Part shown: in pieces, positions 6,666 through 13,300 of the stretch | Layout: every line of letters starts with the position of its first letter | Numbering within the stretch: position 1 is the first letter of the stretch | Assembly (NCBI GenBank): GCA_046262015.1 | Contig: JBHENN010000099.1 | Coordinates: forward strand, 1-21,405 | Source: JBHENN01 sp046262015 | GTDB taxonomy: Bacteria > Actinomycetota > CADDZG01 > WHSQ01 | Direction: 5' to 3' | DNA: 21,405 nucleotides | Translations under genes and position numbers: made by a program | Notes under the pieces: generated by a model | The model's input: only the letters and a program-made list of their open reading frames with translations | The model's database searches: none | What the model was told of the DNA's origin: nothing

Positions 6666-8405
6666 CTAGCGGATGACGATCAGCGTGGCGCCCGCCTCGA
6701 CCGACTGACCAGGCTGGATATTGACCTCCTCGACCTTTCCCTCGGCCAGCGCCACGATCGCGTTCTCCATCTTCATGGCCTCCAGCACGCACACGGTGTC
6801 GCCCGACTTCACTTCCTGGCCCGGTTCCACCAGGACCTCGACGATCGTGCCCTGCATCGGAGCGACAAGCGTCTCGCCCGTCCCGGCTCCGGCCGCCCCG
6901 GCACGCGTAGGCGGATCGGGCTTGCGCGGGCGCGCCCCGGTGTCGAGGTGCTCTCGGACCCGGACACTGAGTCGTTTGCCGCCGATCTCGACCTCGAACC
7001 TGCGCTGCGCTACCGCGGGTTCGCTCGGGCGGGCTTCGGCGGTTCCATCGCGCAGGCCTGAGAGATCCATCTCGCGCTCCACCGTTCCGGTGTGGTAGCG
7101 GCCCGCGACGAAGCGCTCGTCGGCCAGCATCAGCCGGTGGAATGGGATGGTCGTCTTGATCCCCTCGATCCGGTACTCGGACAGAGCGCGCAACATCCGC
7201 GTGCGCGCCTCCTCCCGGTCGCGGCCGTAACAGATCAGCTTGGACACGAGGGGGTCGTACGCCTGCGGGACCGCCGCATGCGTTCGGGCGCCGGAGTCGA
7301 CCCGCACCCCCGGACCACCCGGTTCCGAGTAGTCGCCGATCGTGCCCGGCGCCGGGAGGAAGCCCTTCGCCGGGTTCTCTGCGTTGACGCGGCATTCGAT
7401 CGCGTGACCGCGCAACTCGATGTCGTCTTGCGAGAAACCGAGCGGTTCACCGGCGGCGATCCGGAGTTGGGCGGCGACGAGATCGATCCCGGTCACGAGC
7501 TCGGTCACGGGGTGTTCGACCTGGAGCCTGGTGTTCATCTCGAGGAAGTAGAAGGTCCGGCCGTCGGCGTCGAGCAGGAACTCGCACGTACCGGCGTTGC
7601 GATAGCCGACCTGCTTGGAAACCCGGGCGGCCGCCTCCATGATCGCCTCGCGTACGGCCGGATCGAGCGCCGGCGACGGGGACTCCTCGATCAGCTTCTG
7701 GTGACGTCGCTGCAACGAGCAGTCGCGCTCGGGGAACGAGAGCACCGCACCGGTCGTGTCGCCTAGCACCTGGACCTCGATGTGCCGGGGCTGCTCGAGG
7801 TAGCGCTCGAGGTAGACCTCGGGCGACGAGAAGTACGCCTCGGCCTCACGCGCCGCCCCCGCGAGAGCCTCGGCGAAGTCGCTCTGCTCGGTCACCACGC
7901 GGAAGCCCTTGCCGCCCCCTCCCGCGACCGCCTTGATGGCGAGCGGCAGGCCGTGCGTGGCCGCGAACGCCTCAACCTCGGCGGCGGTCGTGACCGGATC
8001 GGGCGTGCCGGGAACCGTGGGCACCGCGGCATCAGCCGCGGCACGCCGGGCCGCGGTCTTGTCTCCCATCGCGTCGATCGTCTCCGGCGCAGGCCCGACC
8101 CACGTCAGGCCGGCGTCGATCACTGCGGCGGCGAAGCCGGCGTTCTCGGCGAGGAACCCGTATCCGGGATGCACCGCCTCGGCTCCGGCGCGCCGGGCTA
8201 CCTCGAGGATGGCCGGGATCTTCAGGTACGAGTCGGCGGCCGGACCGGGTCCGATGTTGTAGGCCTCGTCGGCGTAGCTCGTGTGGACGGCGTCGGCGTC
8301 GAGGTCGGAGTAGACCGCCACCGAGGCGATCCCGAGATCCCTGCACGCGCGCATCACCCGCACCGCGATCTCGCCGCGGTTGGCGATCAAGAGCTTCTCG
8401 AACAT
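6666..8405 (-). CDS. Acyl-CoA carboxylase alpha subunit (biotin carboxylase plus BCCP), probably acetyl/propionyl-CoA type
   Basis: This 579-residue subunit carboxylates biotin with ATP and bicarbonate and carries the biotin itself. The biotin carboxylase domain begins MFEKLLIANRGEIAVRV. It has the ATP-grasp loop GGGGKGF near residue 165, RDCSLQRRHQK, and EMNTRLQVEHPVTE near residue 290. The C-terminal biotinyl domain has EAMKM, with K545 as the biotinylated lysine. The ATG at 8405 is chosen because the family opening starts exactly there; the longer ORF extends into birA. No carboxyltransferase gene adjoins it, so its partner may be the beta subunit at 10049 or lie elsewhere. It converges on npdG. 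Propionyl-CoA specificity is inferred from the mutase nearby. Confidence 0.93.
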   Translation of the reverse strand: MFEKLLIANRGEIAVRVMRACRDLGIASVAVYSDLDADAVHTSYADEAYNIGPGPAADSYLKIPAILEVARRAGAEAVHPGYGFLAENAGFAAAVIDAGLTWVGPAPETIDAMGDKTAARRAAADAAVPTVPGTPDPVTTAAEVEAFAATHGLPLAIKAVAGGGGKGFRVVTEQSDFAEALAGAAREAEAYFSSPEVYLERYLEQPRHIEVQVLGDTTGAVLSFPERDCSLQRRHQKLIEESPSPALDPAVREAIMEAAARVSKQVGYRNAGTCEFLLDADGRTFYFLEMNTRLQVEHPVTELVTGIDLVAAQLRIAAGEPLGFSQDDIELRGHAIECRVNAENPAKGFLPAPGTIGDYSEPGGPGVRVDSGARTHAAVPQAYDPLVSKLICYGRDREEARTRMLRALSEYRIEGIKTTIPFHRLMLADERFVAGRYHTGTVEREMDLSGLRDGTAEARPSEPAVAQRRFEVEIGGKRLSVRVREHLDTGARPRKPDPPTRAGAAGAGTGETLVAPMQGTIVEVLVEPGQEVKSGDTVCVLEAMKMENAIVALAEGKVEEVNIQPGQSVEAGATLIVIR

Positions 8406-8412
8406 CGCTCCG

Positions 8413-8419
8413 TATCCTA
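8413..8419. promoter_or_regulatory. Putative bidirectional -10 element between biotin carboxylase and birA
   Basis: TATCCTA reads TATCCT on the plus strand (9 nt before the birA ATG) and TAGGAT on the minus strand (8 nt before the carboxylase ATG). Both match TANNNT, and the two genes are only 22 bp apart. One near-symmetric box could therefore start both transcripts. Short purine stretches (GAGGG and GGAG) lie just before each ATG, closer than usual Shine-Dalgarno spacing. Confidence 0.5.
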
Positions 8420-8427
8420 CGAGGGCG

Positions 8428-9240
8428 ATGTCCGACGATCTCGATGCGGCTTCGATAGGCGCGGCGCTGCGGGGCCGGTTCGGCGCGCCGCTCACGTTCG
8501 TCGACGTGCTCCCTTCGACCAACGACCTGGCCATGCGCCGGCTGCTCGAGGACGACGTTCCCGAGGGCGCGCTCGTGGTCGCCGACCACCAGACGGGGGG
8601 TCGGGGGAGGAGAGGCCGGGAGTGGTGGTCGGAGCCCGGCAAGCTGTTGCAGTTCTCGCTGGTGCTCCGACCGCAGCTGGCCCCCGAGAGCCTCGGCTTG
8701 CTGACGACCGCGTTGGGTGTGGCGTGTGCCGCCGGGATCGAGACCGCGACCGGCCTGGCGTGCGACCTGCGATGGCCGAACGACGTCACTGCCGGCGGCC
8801 TCAAGCTTGCCGGCATCCTCGTCGAGTCGGTGCTCGGAGGACAGAGCGCGCCGGTGAGGGCGGTCGCGGGCCTCGGGGTCAACGTGCATTGGCGCGCCGG
8901 CGAGATCCCGCACGCACTTTCCGGGCGCGCCACGAGCGTGCGCGCCGAGCTGGATCGCCGGGGGAGCTCCGAGATGCCGCGGCGGGCCGAGATGCTGGCG
9001 GAGATCCTGGCCCGCTTCGAGAGCCTCTATGGCTCGCTCGGCCGTGACGAGAGCGTCGTCGAGCTCGCCTGCGCTCGCTCGGAGGTGATCGGGCGGCGGG
9101 TGGTAGTGGCTTATCCGGACGGCCGTTCGCTCGAAGCCACTGCGGTCGGCATCACGTCCTCGGGCGCGCTCCAGATCGAGCTGGATGGCGAGGTGCGCGC
9201 GATCTCCGTTGGTGAGATCGCGCGGCTCGACCCGCGGTGA
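8428..9240 (+). CDS. birA: Biotin--[acetyl-CoA-carboxylase] ligase, monofunctional
   Basis: BirA activates biotin with ATP to biotinyl-AMP and attaches it to the lysine of BCCP domains. The two carboxylase alpha subunits in this window are presumed substrates. Motifs are PSTND (29-33), the biotin loop GGRGRRGREW (58-67), WPND (116-119), KLAGILVE with catalytic K126, and GLGVNV (148-153). A C-terminal SH3-like domain follows. There is no N-terminal winged-helix domain, so it is a ligase only and not a biotin-operon repressor. The length of 270 residues fits this class. The ATG at 8428 follows GAGGG; a further in-frame ATG at 8380 lies inside the opposite-strand gene and is less likely. The stop overlaps the next start (GTGA). 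Confidence 0.95.
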   Translation: MSDDLDAASIGAALRGRFGAPLTFVDVLPSTNDLAMRRLLEDDVPEGALVVADHQTGGRGRRGREWWSEPGKLLQFSLVLRPQLAPESLGLLTTALGVACAAGIETATGLACDLRWPNDVTAGGLKLAGILVESVLGGQSAPVRAVAGLGVNVHWRAGEIPHALSGRATSVRAELDRRGSSEMPRRAEMLAEILARFESLYGSLGRDESVVELACARSEVIGRRVVVAYPDGRSLEATAVGITSSGALQIELDGEVRAISVGEIARLDPR

Positions 9241-9830
9241 CCGGCGAGCGCGCGCCGCGGAACCACCGGTCGGGACCGAGGACGCCCAGGCGACCGAGCC
9301 AGAACGAGCTGCGGGCCGCCCACGGCAAGACGATCGAAGACGTCATCGCTCCGGGGCTGCAAGTGTTGTTCTGCGGCATCAACCCGGGTCTGTACTCGGG
9401 CGCCGTCGGTCACCACTTCGCACGGCCGGGTAACCGTTTCTGGCCGGCGCTGCACCTGAGCGGCTACACCGACCGCCTGCTCGCTCCGCACGAGCAGCGC
9501 GCCTTGCTGGCGTACGGGATCGGGGTGACCAACCTCGTGGCGCGCACGACCGCCACCGCGGCCGAGCTGTCCCCCGAGGAGCTGCGCGCCGGCGGGACCG
9601 CGCTCCAGGCCAAGGTGGTCCGTTACCGGCCCGGGTGCGTGGCGTTCCTCGGGATCGGGGCGTACCGAGCCGCGTTCGCGCGCCCGCATGCGGTCGTGGG
9701 ACCCCAGGATCATGTTCTGGGCGGGGCGCGCGTGTGGCTGCTGCCCAACCCCAGCGGCTTGAACGCCCACTACCAGCTCCCCGACCTCACCCGCGCGCTG
9801 GCCGGGCTGCGTGCGGTGCGCCCTGATTAG
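9237..9830 (+). CDS. mug: G/U(T) mismatch-specific DNA glycosylase (Mug/TDG family)
   Basis: This 197-residue enzyme removes uracil or thymine from G:U or G:T mismatches as the first step of base excision repair. Motif 1 is GINPGLYSGAVGHHFARPGN (from residue 47), including the catalytic Asn of the Mug/TDG family. Motif 2 is NPSGLNAHY near residue 174. The first 30 residues are Arg/Pro-rich and probably disordered, a tail absent from E. coli Mug that may aid DNA binding. The start is GTG, overlapping the birA stop as GTGA, so it depends on birA translation. Its presence beside carboxylase genes looks like operon packing rather than function. Confidence 0.93.
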   Translation: MTGERAPRNHRSGPRTPRRPSQNELRAAHGKTIEDVIAPGLQVLFCGINPGLYSGAVGHHFARPGNRFWPALHLSGYTDRLLAPHEQRALLAYGIGVTNLVARTTATAAELSPEELRAGGTALQAKVVRYRPGCVAFLGIGAYRAAFARPHAVVGPQDHVLGGARVWLLPNPSGLNAHYQLPDLTRALAGLRAVRPD

Positions 9831-9833
9831 GAT
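9828..9833 (+). promoter_or_regulatory. Putative -10 box for the carboxylase operon leader
   Basis: TAGGAT overlaps the mug stop codon. A start site about 7 nt downstream would give a short leader of about 20 nt before the GGAGG at 9854-9858. No clear -35 is present. The same hexamer is found at the sdhD and biotin carboxylase starts in this window, which is the main support. Confidence 0.35.
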
Positions 9834-9860
9834 GATGTCCAGGTCGAGCGAACGGAGGCC

Positions 9861-9899
9861 GTGGTGGTACAGATCTCGTACGTCTCGCATCTCGCCTGA
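9861..9899 (+). CDS. Candidate 12-residue leader peptide
   Basis: GTG at 9861 (or 9864) opens a 12-codon ORF encoding MVVQISYVSHLA, ending with TGA at 9897. A strong Shine-Dalgarno GGAGG lies at 9854-9858, 2 nt before the first GTG and 5 nt before the second, which is better placed. It sits between mug and the carboxylase beta gene, where the long 3' neighbour has no ribosome binding site of its own. I do not recognise the peptide, and there is no obvious run of regulatory codons. It could be an attenuator-type leader or chance. Confidence 0.35.
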   Translation: MVVQISYVSHLA

Positions 9900-10052
9900 G
9901 TGGCAGGCCAGGTGGAGAAGCTGCGCGTCGCGCAGCTCGGGCGCATGAAGAGCAGCCGCTTCGCCGGCGGCCGGCGGCGATCTCCGCGCGCGGCGTTAGG
10001 CGCAGGGGTCCCGGAGGCGTCCGCCGTTCTCGTCGGGCCCGCGCGCCCGTGA
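9900..10052 (+). CDS. Candidate 50-residue small protein, coupled to carboxylase beta
   Basis: GTG at 9900 follows the leader peptide's TGA directly and in the same frame. The 50-codon ORF begins MAGQVEKLRVAQLGRMKSSR and ends with a TGA that overlaps the carboxylase beta GTG (GTGA). This overlap type joins three other gene pairs in the window, and the beta gene lacks a Shine-Dalgarno sequence, so translation through this ORF would explain its expression. The protein is basic and Arg/Pro/Ala-rich in its second half. I see no match to the carboxylase epsilon subunit. The codons are G/C-ending but so is most sequence here. It may not be real. Confidence 0.3.
   Translation: MAGQVEKLRVAQLGRMKSSRFAGGRRRSPRAALGAGVPEASAVLVGPARP
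9919..9937 (+). repeat. Perfect inverted repeat (8-bp stem, 3-nt loop) in carboxylase leader
   Basis: AGCTGCGC and its exact complement GCGCAGCT are separated by GTC. The transcript could form a stable GC-rich hairpin about 110 nt before the beta-subunit start. No U-run follows, so it is not a typical intrinsic terminator. It may be a leader structure or a by-product of GC-rich codons in the small ORF. Confidence 0.4.
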
Positions 10053-11593
10053 CCGACCCCAAAAGGGGCGGGGACGACCTGGCCTCACTTACCGACCGCG
10101 CTCGGTCGGGGGGCGCACCCCGGTATCACGAGAAGCTGACCCAGCAGGGCAAGCTGTTCGTGCGCGACCGGCTGTCGTTGTTGCTCGACTCGGCCGATGG
10201 GTTCGCCGAAGACGGTCTGTTGGTGAACGCGCTCGCGGGTGATCTCCCTGCGGATGGGGTTGTCACGGGGGTGGGCGCGATCGAGGGACGCCCGGTCGCG
10301 GTGATGGCGAACGACGCGACCGTCAAGGCGGGGTCCTGGGGCGCCCGCACCGTCGAGAAGATCATCAGGATCATCGAGCTCGCCCGGCGCAACGAACATC
10401 CTCTGATCTACCTCGTCGACTCTGCCGGTGCACGCATCACCGACCAGGTGGACCTGTTCCCCGGTCGGCGCGGGGCCGGGAAGATCTTCTACAACCAGGT
10501 GCAGGCCTCCGGCCGCGTCCCGCAGTTGTGCTGCTTGTTCGGCCCGTCCGCCGCGGGAGGGGCCTACATCCCCGCCTTCTGCGACGTCGTGTTCATGGTG
10601 GAGGGCAATGCGTCGATGTACCTGGGATCGCCCCGGATGGCCGAGGAGGTGATCGGCGAGAAGGTCACGCTGGAGGAGATGGGCGGGGCGCGCATGCACT
10701 GCGAGGTCTCCGGGCTCGGTGACATGGTCGTGGCCGACGACAAGGCGGCGATCGAAGCAGCCAAGGCCTACCTCGGCTATCTCGGACAGAGCTGGAGGGA
10801 CGATCCGCCGCGGGTCGAGGCGCGGCCGGTGTCCTTCACGGGCGATATCGGCTCGCTGATCCCGGCCGACGAGGGCCGGGCCTTCGACATGTACGGCGTC
10901 ATCGCCGGGGTGGTCGATGAGGCCTCCTTCTTCGAGATCAAGCCCGACTTCGCCAAGGAGCTGATCACGGGCCTCGCGCGTCTGGACGGGCGTGCCGTGG
11001 GCATCGTCGCCAACCAGCCGCGCGAGAAGGGCGGCGTCTTGTTCGTCGACTCCTCGGACAAGGCCGCCCGCTTCATCTGGCTGTGCGACGCGTTCAACAT
11101 CCCTCTCGTCTTCTTGGCCGATGTGCCCGGATTCATGATCGGCACCGCGGTCGAACGCCAGGGGATCATCCGCCATGGGGCCAAGCTGATCACCGCGGTG
11201 TCCGAGGCCACGGTCCCCAAGATCTGCGTGGTGGTGCGGAAGGCGTACGGCGCAGGCCTCTACGCGATGGCGGGGCCCGGCTTCGAGCCCGATGCCACGA
11301 TCGCGCTGCCGAGCGCGCGGATCGCCGTCATGGGGCCCGAGCCGGCGGTGAACGCGGTGTTCTACAACAAGATCCAGGAGATCTCCGATCCGGAGGAGCG
11401 CGCCCGGTTCATCGCCGAGAAACGCAAGGCCTACGAGGAGGACATCGACATCGTGCACCTCGCCTCCGAGAACGTGGTCGATGCCGTGGTAGAGCCTGCC
11501 TCGTTGCGCGACGAGCTGATCGCTCGGATCGCCCATGCCGCCCGGAAGGACAGGCACTTCTCGACCCGCCGCCACGGCGTCCCTCCCGTCTGA
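10049..11593 (+). CDS. Acyl-CoA carboxylase carboxyltransferase (beta) subunit, probably 3-methylcrotonyl-CoA
   Basis: This 514-residue carboxyltransferase moves the carboxyl group from biotin to an acyl-CoA. The N-domain holds DSAGARITDQVDLFPGRRGA and the oxyanion-hole block GPSAAGGAYIPAFCD. The C-domain holds LADVPGFMIGTAVERQG and RKAYGAGLYAMAGPGFEPD. The motifs lie between classical PccB and MccB sequences, so family similarity alone does not fix the substrate. The following genes (hydratase, HMG-CoA lyase, biotin carboxylase) reproduce the liu order and argue for methylcrotonyl-CoA carboxylase beta (liuB). The GTG start has no Shine-Dalgarno sequence and overlaps a candidate small ORF. 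Service as the shared beta subunit for propionyl-CoA remains possible. Confidence 0.9.
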   Translation: MTDPKRGGDDLASLTDRARSGGAPRYHEKLTQQGKLFVRDRLSLLLDSADGFAEDGLLVNALAGDLPADGVVTGVGAIEGRPVAVMANDATVKAGSWGARTVEKIIRIIELARRNEHPLIYLVDSAGARITDQVDLFPGRRGAGKIFYNQVQASGRVPQLCCLFGPSAAGGAYIPAFCDVVFMVEGNASMYLGSPRMAEEVIGEKVTLEEMGGARMHCEVSGLGDMVVADDKAAIEAAKAYLGYLGQSWRDDPPRVEARPVSFTGDIGSLIPADEGRAFDMYGVIAGVVDEASFFEIKPDFAKELITGLARLDGRAVGIVANQPREKGGVLFVDSSDKAARFIWLCDAFNIPLVFLADVPGFMIGTAVERQGIIRHGAKLITAVSEATVPKICVVVRKAYGAGLYAMAGPGFEPDATIALPSARIAVMGPEPAVNAVFYNKIQEISDPEERARFIAEKRKAYEEDIDIVHLASENVVDAVVEPASLRDELIARIAHAARKDRHFSTRRHGVPPV

Positions 11594-11595
11594 CC

Positions 11596-12372
11596 GTGCC
11601 GTTCGTTTCGCTGGAGAGGTCCGGTGACGCCGCGGTCGTAACCCTTCGCCGTCCCGAGGCACTGAATGCGATCTCGGGCGCGATGGCCGAGGAGCTCGGC
11701 GCCTGCTTCGCGGAGGCGAGCGGCCGCGACGACTGCAGGATCGTGGTCCTGCGCGCCGAGGGGGACAAGGCCTTCTGCGTGGGCGCCGACCTGAAAGAGA
11801 GAGCCGGGTTCACCCTGGAGGACTTCTACGACAACCGCGCCCGCATCCGTGGTCTATTCGCGTCTCTCCGCGCGGTCCCCCAGCCGACCGTCGCCTCCGT
11901 CTTCGGCTTCGTGCTGGGCGGCGGCTTCGAGCTGGCGCTGTCCTGCGATCTCGTCGTGGCCGCCGACGACGCGCTGCTGGGCCTCCCCGAGGCGAGGGTC
12001 GGGCTGTTGCCTGCGGGCGGAGGCACCCAGCTCCTGACCCGTGCGATCGGCCCGCGGCGCGCCAAGGACCTGATCTTCCGAGGCCGCCGGATCGACGCGG
12101 CCGAGGCGCTGGCCCTGGGGCTGGTGACGGAGGTGTGTGCCCGCTCCGACCTCGCGGATCGCACGATGTCTTTGGCCGAGGAGGTCTGCACGGCATCTCC
12201 GGTCGCAGTCGGCGCCGCCAAGCGTTCGATCGACGCGGCCCCAGGCATCCCGCTCGACGACGGCATCGAGGTCGAGGATGCCGCGTGGCGCACCGTCGTC
12301 GCAAGCCGCGACCGCGCCGAAGGGATCGCCGCGTTCACCGAGAAGCGCGCGCCACGCTGGGAGAATCGGTGA
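11596..12372 (+). CDS. Enoyl-CoA hydratase/isomerase family protein, probable methylglutaconyl-CoA hydratase
   Basis: This is a 258-residue crotonase-fold enzyme. The oxyanion-hole region is AFCVGADLKE, and both glutamates expected of an active hydratase are present: one in GGGFELALSCDL, the other in GLPEARVGLLPAGGGTQ. The GTG start lies 2 bp after the beta-subunit stop, and the family sequence begins at once (PFVSLERSGDAAVVTLRRPE); longer in-frame extensions run inside the carboxylase gene. By context it should hydrate 3-methylglutaconyl-CoA to HMG-CoA (liuC role), but the crotonase family is too broad to prove this from motifs. Its stop overlaps the lyase start as GTGA. Confidence 0.92.
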   Translation: MPFVSLERSGDAAVVTLRRPEALNAISGAMAEELGACFAEASGRDDCRIVVLRAEGDKAFCVGADLKERAGFTLEDFYDNRARIRGLFASLRAVPQPTVASVFGFVLGGGFELALSCDLVVAADDALLGLPEARVGLLPAGGGTQLLTRAIGPRRAKDLIFRGRRIDAAEALALGLVTEVCARSDLADRTMSLAEEVCTASPVAVGAAKRSIDAAPGIPLDDGIEVEDAAWRTVVASRDRAEGIAAFTEKRAPRWENR

Positions 12373-13295
12373 GGCTTCCCGACCGGGTGCGTATCCGTGA
12401 GGTCGGACCGCGCGACGGCATCCAGAGCGAGAAGGCGGAGGTGTCTACGCACGACAAGATCCGCTTGATCGAGGCGCTGGCGCGGAGCGGGCTCCGCTAC
12501 ATCGAGGCGGTCTCGTTCGTCTCGCCCCGGGCGATCCCCCAGATGGCCGACGCGCGGGCGGTGTGGACCGGGATCGAGCGTGACCCCGCCGTCTTCTATT
12601 CCGCCCTCGTCCCCAACCGCAAGGGCGCGGAGACCGGGGTCGAGGTCGGGGTGGACGGCCTCCAGGTGTTCGTCGCGGCGACCGATTCGTACAATCGGCG
12701 CAACCTCTCAAGGTCGGTCACCGACTCGCTGACCGACGTGGCCGACGTTGCAGAGGTGGGCCGCGCCGCCGGCATCCCCGTGGAGGGGACGATCTCGACC
12801 GCGTTCGGGTGCCCGTACGAGGGTGACGTCCAGCCCGCACGCGTGGCCGAGGTCGCGCGCGCCATGCGCGACGAGGGCATCATGACCATCTCTTTCGGGG
12901 ACACGACCGGGATGGCGACGCCCCGCCGGGTCGGCGACCTCATCGATCACCTTCACACCACTCTCCCCGAGATCGAGCTCAACATGCACTTCCACGACAC
13001 CCGTGGAACGGCCCTGGCGAACGTGCTGATCGCGCTGCAGCTCGGCGTCGACTACTTCGATGCTTCGGTGGGAGGCATGGGGGGCAGCCCCTATGCGGAC
13101 GGAGCGACGGGCAACCTCGTCACGGAGGATCTGGTCCACATGCTCGACGACATGGGGATCGCGACGGGGATAGACCTCGATGCTCTGCTCGACGCGGCGC
13201 GCCTCGCGCAGGGGTTCGTGCGCGGCGAGCTCCCGAGCAAGCTCCTCAAGGCCGGACCACGGCTGCCCCGGGTCGCGCCGGCCGAGGAAGGCTGA
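12369..13295 (+). CDS. Hydroxymethylglutaryl-CoA lyase family protein with Ser in place of the active-site Cys
   Basis: This 308-residue DRE-TIM metallolyase should cleave HMG-CoA to acetyl-CoA and acetoacetate, the last step of leucine catabolism (liuE role). Metal and catalytic residues are visible: VGPRDG with R15 and D16, E46 in IEAVSFVSP, HFHDTRG with H207 and H209, and N249 in ATGNLVTEDLV. The flexible loop that normally reads GGCPYA reads GGSPYADGATGN, so S240 replaces the cysteine (Cys266 in the human enzyme) known to be important for activity. It is otherwise full length. The GTG start overlaps the hydratase stop (GTGA). Another lyase of the family with a related substrate is possible. 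Confidence 0.88.
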   Translation: MRLPDRVRIREVGPRDGIQSEKAEVSTHDKIRLIEALARSGLRYIEAVSFVSPRAIPQMADARAVWTGIERDPAVFYSALVPNRKGAETGVEVGVDGLQVFVAATDSYNRRNLSRSVTDSLTDVADVAEVGRAAGIPVEGTISTAFGCPYEGDVQPARVAEVARAMRDEGIMTISFGDTTGMATPRRVGDLIDHLHTTLPEIELNMHFHDTRGTALANVLIALQLGVDYFDASVGGMGGSPYADGATGNLVTEDLVHMLDDMGIATGIDLDALLDAARLAQGFVRGELPSKLLKAGPRLPRVAPAEEG

Positions 13296-13300
13296 CGCGC

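Noticed and set aside
8428..9240. BirA as a biotin-operon repressor
   Set aside because: It has no N-terminal winged-helix domain; the ligase core begins within the first 30 residues.
9832..9948. ATG-initiated 38-codon ORF in the carboxylase leader
   Set aside because: Arg/Ser/Trp-rich product, no ribosome site, and out of frame with the better supported GTG ORF following GGAGG.
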